Positions 6,298-13,866 of a stretch of DNA of 15,320 nucleotides are shown here, in pieces. Within the stretch, counting starts at the first letter, position 1; each line of letters starts with the position of its first letter. The notes beneath the pieces are model-generated. The model searched no databases. It saw only the letters and a list, made by a program, of their open reading frames with translations, and had not been told where the DNA came from. A program made the translations under genes and the position numbers. Source of the stretch: Parvularcula sp039198765 (GTDB lineage Bacteria > Pseudomonadota > Alphaproteobacteria > Caulobacterales > Parvularculaceae). The stretch is from NCBI GenBank assembly GCA_039198765.1, contig JBCCTF010000093.1:1-15320 (forward strand), written 5' to 3'.

Positions 6298-7767
6298 CTA
6301 GCGCTGGATCGCTCCGGCGTCAGCGAGGAGCTGACCGAAGCGTGACCGATCTTCCAGCAGATCAAGCGCGCGGTTGAGCTGGCAGTCTTCTTCGACCGGG
6401 CATTCGGTTGGTTCGATAAAGAGCGCGGTCGCGTTCTCTTCCTCGCGCTCACGTTCAGCCAGTGCCTCTTGGCCTTCCATGAGGATTTCTTGAACCGTCG
6501 TGGCGTCGCTGGTGGGGACGTCTTCGTTCTCAACATCGAGAGCGCCCTCAAGATCACGCTCCGAACGACGCTCCGCTGGCTCCTCCTGGCCGGGGCGCGT
6601 GATCGGCATGACGATGTCGGGAACAATGCCTTCTGCTTGGATCGAACGACCCGATGGCGTGTAATAGCGCGCCGTCGTCAGGCGCAGGGCACCGGAGCGG
6701 CCGCCGCGGTCCAGCGGCAGGATGGTCTGCACAGAGCCCTTACCAAACGTCTTTGTACCGAGGATCAGGCCGCGGTTCCGGTCCTGCAAGGCACCGGCAA
6801 CAATCTCCGAGGCCGAAGCCGAGCCACCATTCACGAGAACCACGATCGGACGACCTTCCAGCACGTCACCGCGCTTACCGATCTCACGCATGGAGTCTTT
6901 AGAGTGGCGACCGCGGGTGGAGACGATCTCACCACCATCGAGGAAAGCTTCCGAAACGGCCACAGCTTGGTCGAGCAGGCCGCCAGGATTGTTCCGCACG
7001 TCAATCACCAGACCCGCGAGACCTCCGCTCTCCTCTTCCATCTCTTTGATGGCTTCGAGCATCTTTTTCTCAGTCTGCTGGGTGAAACCGCCGACACGGA
7101 GGTAGCCGAAGTTGCCGCGCTCCACGCGGGCGACCACCGGGTTCACGACGATGATATCGCGCTCAAGCTCGAACTCGAGGGGCTCATTCACGTCCTCACG
7201 CGCCACGCGCAGGGTCACGTTGGTTCCCTTCTCGCCTTTCATCAGGTCCGTCGCCTCGGTGAGGGACATGCCGAAGACGCTTTCGCCATCAATCTCAAAA
7301 ATCAGGTCGCCAGGCTCAATCCCGGCGCGCGCGGCGGGGGTACCGTCCATCGGCGAGATCACGCGGACGAGGCCACGGCCGATGCCCTCACGCTCCTGCG
7401 TCACCTGGATACCGAGACCGCCAAACGTACCGCGGGTGGTCTCCTGCATAATCTCAAGATCGCTGGGCGGGAGGTAGCTGGAGTGGGGATCGAGGCTGGA
7501 AAGCATGCCTTCGATGGCACCTTCCATCAGTTCTGCGTCCTTAGGCTCCTCGACGTAATTGCGGTGCACGGCCTCAAAGGCCTCACCGAAAAGGTCCAGC
7601 TGGCGGAACGTTTCGGCGTCAAACGCCGATCTTGCGAACCCTGCTGTCAGCAAAGCTGCCGTCAGTGCGCCGCCAATCACGGTGCCGAGCGCCAGGGTGG
7701 AGGCGTGGCCAAAGGCCTTCGCTGTGGCCCGCGCCTTGATGTTCGATGAGGACTGGACGCGCTTCAT
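6298..7767 (-). CDS. ctpA: Carboxy-terminal processing protease, S41 family (CtpA)
   Basis: Periplasmic serine protease that trims or degrades envelope proteins, including cell-wall enzymes in other proteobacteria. From ATG at 7767 it has 489 residues. It has a basic N-terminus, a membrane anchor or signal at about 23-48, a PDZ domain at about 112-200 (FGGLGIQV; GIEPGDLIFEIDG) and the S41 domain at about 218-390. The Ser-Lys dyad is visible as S318 in NGGSASASE and K343 in TFGKGSVQT, with D329 between them at the spacing seen in E. coli Prc. The ~100-residue C-terminal tail is acidic and contains a Cys pair (CPVEEDC, 456-462). A TTG at 7836 would add 23 residues, but the ATG sits directly before the anchor's basic flank. 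The 108-base gap upstream may hold a promoter; no convincing one was found. pabB follows eight bases later. Confidence 0.95.
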   Translation of the reverse strand: MKRVQSSSNIKARATAKAFGHASTLALGTVIGGALTAALLTAGFARSAFDAETFRQLDLFGEAFEAVHRNYVEEPKDAELMEGAIEGMLSSLDPHSSYLPPSDLEIMQETTRGTFGGLGIQVTQEREGIGRGLVRVISPMDGTPAARAGIEPGDLIFEIDGESVFGMSLTEATDLMKGEKGTNVTLRVAREDVNEPLEFELERDIIVVNPVVARVERGNFGYLRVGGFTQQTEKKMLEAIKEMEEESGGLAGLVIDVRNNPGGLLDQAVAVSEAFLDGGEIVSTRGRHSKDSMREIGKRGDVLEGRPIVVLVNGGSASASEIVAGALQDRNRGLILGTKTFGKGSVQTILPLDRGGRSGALRLTTARYYTPSGRSIQAEGIVPDIVMPITRPGQEEPAERRSERDLEGALDVENEDVPTSDATTVQEILMEGQEALAEREREEENATALFIEPTECPVEEDCQLNRALDLLEDRSRFGQLLADAGAIQR

Positions 7768-7875
7768 AGGAGGTTTCCCGCTGCTTTTCCGTGCTGTCAG
7801 TTCGATACCTGACGCCGAGCTTGGCGCTGTCGTCAAGGTGGCATCGTGTTGTGCCGGTGGAAGATGGACAAAGGA

Positions 7876-9021
7876 TCACCGACTGAGACTTTGTATCCAC
7901 GGCGCCGGATTCACCGGACGCCCGTCCTTACGCACCTGGAACCTGAGCCTGGGCGCGGCAACGGCGTTGCCCATGACACCAACAGGTTCGCCCGCGCCGA
8001 GCCGTTGGCCCTTGCGGACGATAAAACGCTCGAGGCCGATGAGGATGGTCGTGTAGCCCTCGCCGACATCAATAATGAGAACATTACCTAGCGCGCCAAA
8101 GTCCGATGCCCACTGGACGCGGCCCGCATAGGGCGTGGTCACCACGGCTCCTGGGCGGGTGACATATTCGATGGCGTCGGAGCGGTTCCCCGCCTGATCG
8201 CGGCCTCCATAAGCGGTGGCGACGATGCCTGCGACGGGGCTTTCGAGCATGCCCTGGGCCTCTGCGAAGGAACTGGGGAGGTTCTGATCACGGCGGCTGA
8301 GACGATAGCGCTCCAGGACGTCATCGCTCGATGGAAGGTCACGAAGTCTTTGAATAAGTTCGCGGATCGATGATGCTTCGGCTGCAAGACGTCGTGCGTC
8401 GCGCTCCACACGGTCGAGGGCTGCGCGGTCTTGATTGTAGCTCTGCTGACGCTCGCTCACGAGGTTCTCGAGCAGCCTCCGGCGTTCGACGAGGGCTGTG
8501 TTGGTCTCATCGAGTTGGATGCGGGCCGCGCGCTTCTCCTCGCGGAGCTTCGCGAGCGTGATGATCTCCTGCTTCCGCGCCTCGACGATTTCAGCCAGGC
8601 GCGGGGTCAGAGACGAAAGAGATATGGCCGCGAGCGCTGCTTTCTGCGCATCGCCGGGTGAGACGACCAACGCTGGCGGTTTGGCCCGTTCTAGGTTTTG
8701 GAGCGCCGCGAGGACTTGGCTGAGCTCCAAGGAGCGCGCGTCCCGGTCCTCAAGGGCCACGGCCTCGCGAGCTTCAATGTCAGCCAAGTCCTGCTCCAGC
8801 TCGGTCGCGCGGGTTTCTGCGGCTCTCAGCGCCGCTGCAGTGGAGACGATTTGGCTGCGCAGGCGGTCCAAGGACTCCTGCATTTCCTCCGTCCGCTGGC
8901 GTATCTCCGCGGCCGAGCGCTCCCGTTCCTCGATTTGCCGCTCCAAGGCTTCAAGCCGAGCGGCCTCCTCGGGAGGGATCGTTTGGGCAGCAACGAAGAA
9001 GGAAAGAGCGAGAATCATCAT
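7876..9021 (-). CDS. envC: EnvC-like murein hydrolase activator (coiled coil plus degenerate LytM/M23 domain)
   Basis: 381 residues. A short hydrophobic leader (1-13) is followed by a long, highly charged coiled coil at about 17-245 and a C-terminal LytM/M23-like domain at about 265-378. The domain is recognisable from RPGAVVTTPYAGRVQWA, GNVLIIDVGEGYTTILIGL, KGQRLGAGEPVGVMG and FQVRKDGRPVNPAPW. The zinc ligands of active M23 endopeptidases (an H-x(3)-D pair and an H-x-H) are absent, as in EnvC, which does not cut peptidoglycan but activates amidases at the division site. The likely role is therefore regulating septal cell-wall cleavage from the periplasm. The ATG overlaps the rlmH stop (ATGA), and ctpA follows. 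Placement beside an envelope protease agrees with known control of LytM factors by Ctp-type proteases, though that link is inferred here. Confidence 0.9.
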   Translation of the reverse strand: MMILALSFFVAAQTIPPEEAARLEALERQIEERERSAAEIRQRTEEMQESLDRLRSQIVSTAAALRAAETRATELEQDLADIEAREAVALEDRDARSLELSQVLAALQNLERAKPPALVVSPGDAQKAALAAISLSSLTPRLAEIVEARKQEIITLAKLREEKRAARIQLDETNTALVERRRLLENLVSERQQSYNQDRAALDRVERDARRLAAEASSIRELIQRLRDLPSSDDVLERYRLSRRDQNLPSSFAEAQGMLESPVAGIVATAYGGRDQAGNRSDAIEYVTRPGAVVTTPYAGRVQWASDFGALGNVLIIDVGEGYTTILIGLERFIVRKGQRLGAGEPVGVMGNAVAAPRLRFQVRKDGRPVNPAPWIQSLSR

Positions 9022-9500
9022 CCGCCGCGATGATAGGGATGCCGCGCGAGGATCGCGAGGGCCCTATAGATTTGTTCAGACAGCATCGTCCGGCACAGCG
9101 CGTGGGGCCAAACGGCTTTGCCGAAGGCGATCACTTTCCCGCCCGACTGCTTGATCTCCGACCGGAACCCCGCGTCGAAGCCGTCAGCACCGCCGATACA
9201 GAACGCAAGATCCCGCACACCGCCGTCGCGCATCGAGGCAATCATTTCAGCGATTTCAGGGGAAGTGGCCTGTGTCCCGCGCTCGTCGAGCAGCACCGCG
9301 CGATCCTTGATCGCATCGCGCAACAGCACCGCCTCGGCTTGGGGATCACTGCCCTTGGACGGCGCAAGAAACCTCGCATCGGGGCCTTTCAGACCGAGCG
9401 ATGGGGCCAGGCCGCGGGCGCGGCCCAGATAATCCTCGGCCACCTCGGCCAGAGGCTCCCTCTTCTGCTCCCGCGCGACCGCGAGGAGCTGAAGCCGCAC
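9018..9500 (-). CDS. rlmH: 23S rRNA (pseudouridine-1915-N3) methyltransferase RlmH
   Basis: SPOUT-type, knotted methyltransferase of 160 residues, the usual length. It methylates pseudouridine 1915 in helix 69 of 23S rRNA on the assembled ribosome, using SAM. The glycine-rich SAM-binding segment CIGGADGF (101-108) and the signature C-terminal end (WPHALCRTMLSEQIYRA, then HPYHR) are clear. The start is GTG at 9500, immediately after the TAA of rsfS with no intervening base; no better in-frame start exists without cutting the conserved N-terminal strand. The stop overlaps the envC start by four bases. Pairing with rsfS is conserved across many bacteria. Confidence 0.96.
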   Translation of the reverse strand: MRLQLLAVAREQKREPLAEVAEDYLGRARGLAPSLGLKGPDARFLAPSKGSDPQAEAVLLRDAIKDRAVLLDERGTQATSPEIAEMIASMRDGGVRDLAFCIGGADGFDAGFRSEIKQSGGKVIAFGKAVWPHALCRTMLSEQIYRALAILARHPYHRGG

Positions 9501-9875
9501 TTAGCTGCTCGCCGGGGTGAAGCGTTCCGGCGCCCAGATCCGTTCAAGGTTATAGAACTCGCGCACCTCAGGACGGAACAGGTGGACGATCACGTCCCCT
9601 GCATCGAGCAGCACCCAGTCTGCGGTGGGAAGACCCTCCGTCTTAGGTGCTCCGAGCCCGGTGTCCTTGATCGAACGAGACAGCTTATCCGCCAGCGCCG
9701 CCACATGCCGCTGTGAACGGCCAGAGGCGATCACAAGGGTGTCGGCGACGTCGGATTTGCCTGCCAGGTCGATGGTGACGATGTCCTCAGCCTTCTCTTC
9801 ATCGAGACGCTCTTTGCAGAGCGAGACGAGTTCCTCGGCAGTGAGGTTTGGCTCCTGCGTGGGCGAGTCGCCCAT
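9501..9875 (-). CDS. rsfS: Ribosome silencing factor RsfS (Iojap/YbeB family)
   Basis: 124 residues. RsfS binds ribosomal protein uL14 and blocks joining of the 30S and 50S subunits, lowering translation in stationary phase or starvation. Family features are the IVTIDLAGKSDVADTLVIASG core (about 32-52), HVAALADKL, and the C-terminal GDVIVHLFRPEVREFYNLERIW (93-114), which is strongly conserved. The ATG at 9875 has only a weak ribosome binding site. The upstream 189-base gap to nadD contains two small hairpins, so separate control from nadD is possible. rlmH begins directly at its stop codon. Confidence 0.95.
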   Translation of the reverse strand: MGDSPTQEPNLTAEELVSLCKERLDEEKAEDIVTIDLAGKSDVADTLVIASGRSQRHVAALADKLSRSIKDTGLGAPKTEGLPTADWVLLDAGDVIVHLFRPEVREFYNLERIWAPERFTPASS

Positions 9876-9913
9876 TTCGCTGGGGTTCGGGGCGTGCGAG
9901 ACGCCCCCACTCT

Positions 9914-9962
9914 GCTGACTGATCAGCGCTCTTCTCCATCTGGCGCTCCCAACCGCGGGAGC
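9914..9962. repeat. Two short hairpins in the nadD-rsfS gap
   Basis: GCTGA-CTGA-TCAGC (9914-9927) and GCTCCC-AACCGC-GGGAGC (9945-9962) are perfect 5-bp and 6-bp stems with short loops. They lie in the 189-base untranslated gap between nadD (ends 10065) and rsfS (starts 9875). On the minus-strand transcript the stronger one would come first. There is no T-run, so intrinsic termination is not supported; RNA processing or leader folding are options. No gene was seen in the gap. Confidence 0.35.
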
Positions 9963-10064
9963 ACTCTCAAACTAGCACTTCTTGGCAACCATGTGGAGGG
10001 GCCGGGACGACAGCGTGAACGGCAGAGGCCACACCGATGCTTCCCAGCCACACTTTCGCTCAGC

Positions 10065-10655
10065 TTAGGCCGGCTCGAGAGCCTTGCCTTCACGGATTGC
10101 CGTGGAGCTTTCAGGCCGGTTCAGCCCGTCGATGAAGCACCAGGCTGGCGCTTTGGCCCGCACAAGGCTTGGCGCTTTGCTCTCAGGGATCCGGTGCTCC
10201 CAATAGGCCCGCGCCGCTGGTGCTTTCAGCGGAGCCAGCCGGAATGCCGGGCGCGAGACGACGGCTATCGGGATCGTCTCCATGATTTCGCGCCAATGGT
10301 ACCAACGGTGGAGGCCCGCGAAGGTGTCTGCGCCCATCAAATAGACGAATCGCTTGTGCCCTTCCCGGCGCATCAGCTTCCGAATGGTCTTGATCGCGTA
10401 GGTTGGCGCCTCGTCCTCGGCCTCAGGCACCACACGAACGTTAGGCAGCCGGGCGAACAGCTCCTCGGTCGCCAGCAACCGGTCTTCCATCGGCGCATAA
10501 TTCTCAGGGTCTTTCAAAGGGTTCTGCGGCGAAACCATAACCCTAAACCGGGCGAGCTTCAGCCTCCGCATCGCGTGGATCACCAACGCCCTGTGCCCCT
10601 CGTGGGGCGGGTTGAACGATCCGCCAAGAACACCGATAGCGGTAGCGTCAAGCAT
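10065..10655 (-). CDS. nadD: Nicotinate-nucleotide adenylyltransferase NadD
   Basis: 196 residues. It transfers AMP from ATP to nicotinate mononucleotide, giving deamido-NAD in NAD synthesis. The nucleotidyltransferase signature GGSFNPPHEGH (11-21) with the HxGH catalytic motif is intact. Further landmarks are SPQNPLK (42-48), TYAIKTIR (85-92), GADTFAGLHRW (108-118), and the C-terminal SSTAIR (183-188), equivalent to ISSTxIR. The ATG at 10655 has a good ribosome binding site (GGAGGG, six bases upstream). It heads the nine-gene minus-strand run and is divergent from the sugar epimerase gene. The 58-base gap between the two starts must hold both promoters or parts of them; I see no clear -35/-10 pair there. 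Confidence 0.96.
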   Translation of the reverse strand: MLDATAIGVLGGSFNPPHEGHRALVIHAMRRLKLARFRVMVSPQNPLKDPENYAPMEDRLLATEELFARLPNVRVVPEAEDEAPTYAIKTIRKLMRREGHKRFVYLMGADTFAGLHRWYHWREIMETIPIAVVSRPAFRLAPLKAPAARAYWEHRIPESKAPSLVRAKAPAWCFIDGLNRPESSTAIREGKALEPA

Positions 10656-10713
10656 TGGTTTCCCTCCAGGTTGTAGACTTGCGGCCTTAGGGCTCAGTTT
10701 TTCAGGTCAGTCT

Positions 10714-11682
10714 ATGGCAGTTTTTCTCACTGGCGTCGCGGGATTTATCGGTGCGCACACCGCAAGCAAGCTTCTGGCGCGCGGCGAAGAGGTCATCGGC
10801 CTCGATAACCTCAACAGCTACTACGACCCCGCGCTGAAACATGCGCGGATGGAAGCGCTGGTTGAGCACCCGCACTTCCGTTTCGTGGAGGCCGATCTGA
10901 GCGATCACGATGCGATGGAGGCGCTACGACGCGAAACGCATGTAGACAGGATCGTTCACCTCGCCGCCCAAGCGGGCGTGCGGTACTCGATCGAGAACCC
11001 GCGCAGCTACGCAGACAGCAATCTCGTCGGGCACACCGAGGTGATGGAGCTGACCCGCAATTTAGGCGTGAAGCACATGGTCTACGCGTCTTCGTCCTCC
11101 GTCTACGGCGGGAACGAAACGGTCCCTTTCAAGGAAACCGACCTGACCGATGACCCGGTCAGCTTCTACGCCGCCACGAAGAAAGCCTGCGAAGCGCTGA
11201 GCGCCAGCTACGCCAACCTCTACGCCCTGCCCCAGACGGGCCTGCGGTTCTTCACCGTATACGGACCGTGGGGTCGTCCCGACATGGCCTATATGATCTT
11301 TACAAAGAAGATGTTGGCTGGCGAGGCGATCAACGTCTTCAACAATGGCGATATGGGCCGCGACTTCACGTTCGTGGACGATATTGTCGACGGTGTGATC
11401 GCTGCGCTGGATAATCCACCGAGTACGGATCAGCGGACGCCGCACCGGGTCTACAATCTGGGCAATGATCAGCCAGAACGGTTGGGTGACTTGATTGGTT
11501 ATCTTGAGAAACACCTCAGCATAACGGCCGAAAAGAACATGCTGCCAATGCAGCCCGGTGATGTGCGAGAGACGTGGGCCGACATCACCCGCGCCCGTGC
11601 GGAGCTGGGCTACGCACCGAAAGTGGGACTAGAAGAGGGACTTGAGCGTTTTGTTCGTTGGTACAAAGAGTATTATGTTTAA
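10714..11682 (+). CDS. NAD-dependent sugar epimerase, probable UDP-glucuronate 4-epimerase
   Basis: Extended short-chain dehydrogenase/reductase of 322 residues. The Rossmann motif is GVAGFIG (7-13), the catalytic serines are in ASSSSVYG (125-132), and Y152 and K156 form YxxxK in FYAATKKA. DNLNSYYDPALK (31-42), LAAQAGVRYSIENP (83-96) and RFFTVYGPWGRPDMA (178-192) are characteristic of the UDP-glucuronate 4-epimerase (CapI/LspL) group, which makes UDP-galacturonate for lipopolysaccharide or capsule. ATG at 10714 is chosen because the Rossmann strand begins right after it; an earlier in-frame ATG at 10612 would add 34 unconserved residues and run into nadD. No other polysaccharide gene is in the window, so the substrate call rests on motifs alone. 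A UDP-glucose 4-epimerase is the main alternative. Confidence 0.88.
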   Translation: MAVFLTGVAGFIGAHTASKLLARGEEVIGLDNLNSYYDPALKHARMEALVEHPHFRFVEADLSDHDAMEALRRETHVDRIVHLAAQAGVRYSIENPRSYADSNLVGHTEVMELTRNLGVKHMVYASSSSVYGGNETVPFKETDLTDDPVSFYAATKKACEALSASYANLYALPQTGLRFFTVYGPWGRPDMAYMIFTKKMLAGEAINVFNNGDMGRDFTFVDDIVDGVIAALDNPPSTDQRTPHRVYNLGNDQPERLGDLIGYLEKHLSITAEKNMLPMQPGDVRETWADITRARAELGYAPKVGLEEGLERFVRWYKEYYV

Positions 11683-11766
11683 TCAGTGCTGCTGTTGCCA
11701 AAGCAGGTCGGCGCCGATAGCGTTTCTCACGCGTCAAGTTCGGCGTGGCGACCACTTGGTACCAGC

Positions 11767-12690
11767 ATGAACGCGTCCTTCCTCCGCGATGTCCGCGAAG
11801 GCCTCTCCCAACAGGCAAAGTCCCTCGCGCCGAAGTGGCTCTATGATGAGCGCGGTTCAGAGCTGTTCGAGGCGATCACCAAAACGGCCGACTACTACCT
11901 TACCCGCACCGAAGCGGAGATTATGCGGACCGCCTATGGCGAGCTTCCTGCGCACGTACCGCCGGGATGTGCCATCGCAGAGTTCGGGTCGGGCGCGGGG
12001 ATCAAGTCTCGGCGGTTGATCGAGGCGCTCAAACCATCTGTCTACGTCTCAATTGATGTGGCGGAGGAGTTCCTGACCGCTTCCTGCGAAAAACTTAGCC
12101 GCATGTTCCCTGACACGGATGTGCAGGGTGTGCTGGCCGATTTCTCAGGCCAGGTCGCTCTTCCGGAAAGCTTTTTCGCAGCACCTCAGCGAATGGGCTT
12201 CTTCCCAGGCTCGACGATCGGAAACTTTGCGAAAGGCGGTGCGGAGACCTTCCTCGCGAAAAGCCGTGAGAGCCTCGGCGATGGCAGCATGTTCCTCATC
12301 GGCGCGGATTTGGTGAAGGACGAGGACGTTCTGCTCGCCGCCTACGACGACAGCGACGGCATCACGCGGCTATTCACGAAGAACCTCCTTGTACGGATGA
12401 AGCACGAATTGGACGCTGAACTCGACCTCGATGGATTTGAGGCCGTAGCGCTGTGGAACCCCACCGAAGCGAGGCTAGAGCTTGGCGTAGTGGCGCAAGG
12501 GCCACAAACGATCAGGCTCGGCTCGGATGTCTTCCCGCTTGAGAACGGCGAAATGATCCATACGGAGAATTCGCATAAGTTCACGCCGGACAGCTTCAGC
12601 GCCCTCGGCGAACGCGCAGGATGGAAGGTCCGGACTCACTGGACCGACAGCCAGGGCTGGTTTGGCGTTTTCCTGCTCGAAGCGGCTTAG
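11767..12690 (+). CDS. egtD: L-histidine N-alpha-methyltransferase, EgtD family
   Basis: 307 residues. EgtD uses three SAM molecules to turn histidine into hercynine, the first step of ergothioneine synthesis. Family features include KWLYDERGSELFEAIT (23-38), DYYLTRTE (42-49), the SAM-binding AEFGSGAGIKSR (71-82), FFPGSTIGNF (145-154) with N153, AYDD (192-195) with Y193, and HTENSHKF (265-272), where E267 and S269 align with the histidine-binding Glu/Ser of mycobacterial EgtD. ATG at 11767 is chosen because conserved sequence starts just after it; the preceding 27 codons, from a GTG at 11686, look non-coding. The 84-base gap after the epimerase allows cotranscription. Its partner EgtB is not in the window. 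The final codons overlap the folD stop on the other strand. Confidence 0.87.
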   Translation: MNASFLRDVREGLSQQAKSLAPKWLYDERGSELFEAITKTADYYLTRTEAEIMRTAYGELPAHVPPGCAIAEFGSGAGIKSRRLIEALKPSVYVSIDVAEEFLTASCEKLSRMFPDTDVQGVLADFSGQVALPESFFAAPQRMGFFPGSTIGNFAKGGAETFLAKSRESLGDGSMFLIGADLVKDEDVLLAAYDDSDGITRLFTKNLLVRMKHELDAELDLDGFEAVALWNPTEARLELGVVAQGPQTIRLGSDVFPLENGEMIHTENSHKFTPDSFSALGERAGWKVRTHWTDSQGWFGVFLLEAA

Positions 12691-13565
12691 AGAAGAAGGC
12701 TCTCCGGCACCGGAACGCCTTGGCGCTTGGCCGAGGCCATAACTGTGTTCCGGAGCAGGCAGGCAATCGTCATCGGACCGACGCCGCCAGGCACAGGCGT
12801 GATCGCGCTCGCGACTTTGACAGTGCCGTCGTAGTCAACATCGCCGACAAGGCGCTTTTCACCATCGCGCTCAACACGGTTGATGCCCACGTCGATCACC
12901 ACAGCGCCCGGCTTCACCATGTCGGCAGTGATCATCTCCGGACGACCGACAGCGACACACAGAACATCTGCACCCTGACAAACCACAGCGAGATCTTTGG
13001 TCCGGGAATGCGCAACCGTCACGGTAGCATTCTTGTCCAGCAGCATCAGCGCGAGCGGCTTGCCCACCAAGATCGATCGGCCGACCACCACAGCATTCTT
13101 GCCCGTGAGGTCAGGCATCACGCCAGCAAGGAGACGCATCGAACCCTGAGGCGTGCAGGGCGTCAGGCCATCGCGACCGAGAACGAGCTGCCCGGCACTC
13201 GTCGCGGTGAGTCCGTCCACATCCTTTTCAGGGGGAATAGCCGCAATCACCGCATCGGCGTCAAGGCCATCAGGCAGCGGCAGCTGAACCAAAATGCCGT
13301 CCACCGCATCATCATCCGCCAGCTGGCGGACCACGGCGAGGACCTCGTCCTGGGTCGCGGACGCAGACAACCTGTGCACAGCGCCAGCGATGTTCGCTTT
13401 GCCCGCCGCCTTTTCCTTAGAGCCGACATAGACTTGGCTCGCGGGGTCATCGCCGACGAGCACCACGGAGAGACCAGGCTGGCGCGGCAAGGAGGCGGCA
13501 GCCTCGCCTACGGTTTTGCGCAGTGCGGCGGCGGCCGCTTTTCCATCGATGATGTCAGCGGCCAT
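12687..13565 (-). CDS. folD: Bifunctional methylenetetrahydrofolate dehydrogenase / methenyl-THF cyclohydrolase FolD
   Basis: 292 residues, normal length. FolD interconverts 5,10-methylene-THF, 5,10-methenyl-THF and 10-formyl-THF in the cytosol with NADP. YVGSKEK (45-51) contains the catalytic Tyr and Lys (Y45, K49). QLPLP (93-97), KDVDG (113-117), PCTPQG (135-140), VGRSILVGKP (160-169) and PVPGGVGPMT (256-265) are all canonical. Its ATG lies ten bases after the yggT stop, and AGGGA overlapping that stop serves as the ribosome binding site, so the two genes are probably coupled. Its TAA overlaps the TAG of the convergent egtD gene by four bases. Confidence 0.97.
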   Translation of the reverse strand: MAADIIDGKAAAAALRKTVGEAAASLPRQPGLSVVLVGDDPASQVYVGSKEKAAGKANIAGAVHRLSASATQDEVLAVVRQLADDDAVDGILVQLPLPDGLDADAVIAAIPPEKDVDGLTATSAGQLVLGRDGLTPCTPQGSMRLLAGVMPDLTGKNAVVVGRSILVGKPLALMLLDKNATVTVAHSRTKDLAVVCQGADVLCVAVGRPEMITADMVKPGAVVIDVGINRVERDGEKRLVGDVDYDGTVKVASAITPVPGGVGPMTIACLLRNTVMASAKRQGVPVPESLLL

Positions 13566-13575
13566 TGTGGGGTCC

Positions 13576-13866
13576 CTAGGTCAGGAGCTTCGCGAGATCC
13601 TTCACAATGAAGGACTCAAGGAAGAGGATGCCGAAGAAGACCACCAGAGGCGACAAGTCGAGACCACCAATGCTAGGAAGCGCGTTACGGATAGGCCTGA
13701 GCACCGGTTCGGTAAGGGCGGTGCAGACGTTCCAGATGGCATCCACCACTTGGTTATGGCGATTGACCACACCAAAGGCGAACAGCCAGCTGAGGACAAT
13801 GGTGACAATGAGGACGAGACGGTAGAGGCCAAGGACGGCCAGGATAACATCAAAAATCGCGTTCAA
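13576..13866 (-). CDS. YggT family membrane protein
   Basis: About 96 residues with two hydrophobic helices (about 3-26 and 70-90) and the family motif around ALTEPVLRPIRNALPSIGGL (44-63) in the loop between them. YggT proteins are small inner-membrane proteins; in several bacteria they lie near cell-division or cell-wall genes and are tied to osmotic tolerance, but no biochemical role is settled. TTG at 13866 is chosen because it matches the usual family N-terminus just before the first helix and has GGAG nine bases upstream. The frame is open for a further 46 codons, but those lie inside the upstream desaturase gene and look non-coding. It overlaps the end of that gene by 17 bases and precedes folD by ten. 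Confidence 0.88.
   Translation of the reverse strand: MNAIFDVILAVLGLYRLVLIVTIVLSWLFAFGVVNRHNQVVDAIWNVCTALTEPVLRPIRNALPSIGGLDLSPLVVFFGILFLESFIVKDLAKLLT

Noticed and set aside
6469..7749. Long plus-strand open frame of 426 codons opposite ctpA
   Set aside because: It is a shadow of the ctpA coding region with low-complexity, family-less translation; the minus strand encodes a clear S41 protease with all catalytic residues.
7768..7836. 23-residue N-terminal extension of CtpA from a TTG codon
   Set aside because: No ribosome binding site supports it, and the ATG at 7767 sits directly before the basic flank of the membrane anchor.
7876..9021. Active M23 zinc endopeptidase
   Set aside because: The zinc-binding histidines and aspartate are absent from the LytM-like domain, so an EnvC-type activator is the better call.
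11686..11766. 27-codon extension of egtD from a GTG
   Set aside because: The extension begins four bases after the epimerase stop, lacks a ribosome binding site and its translation is unlike any EgtD N-terminus.
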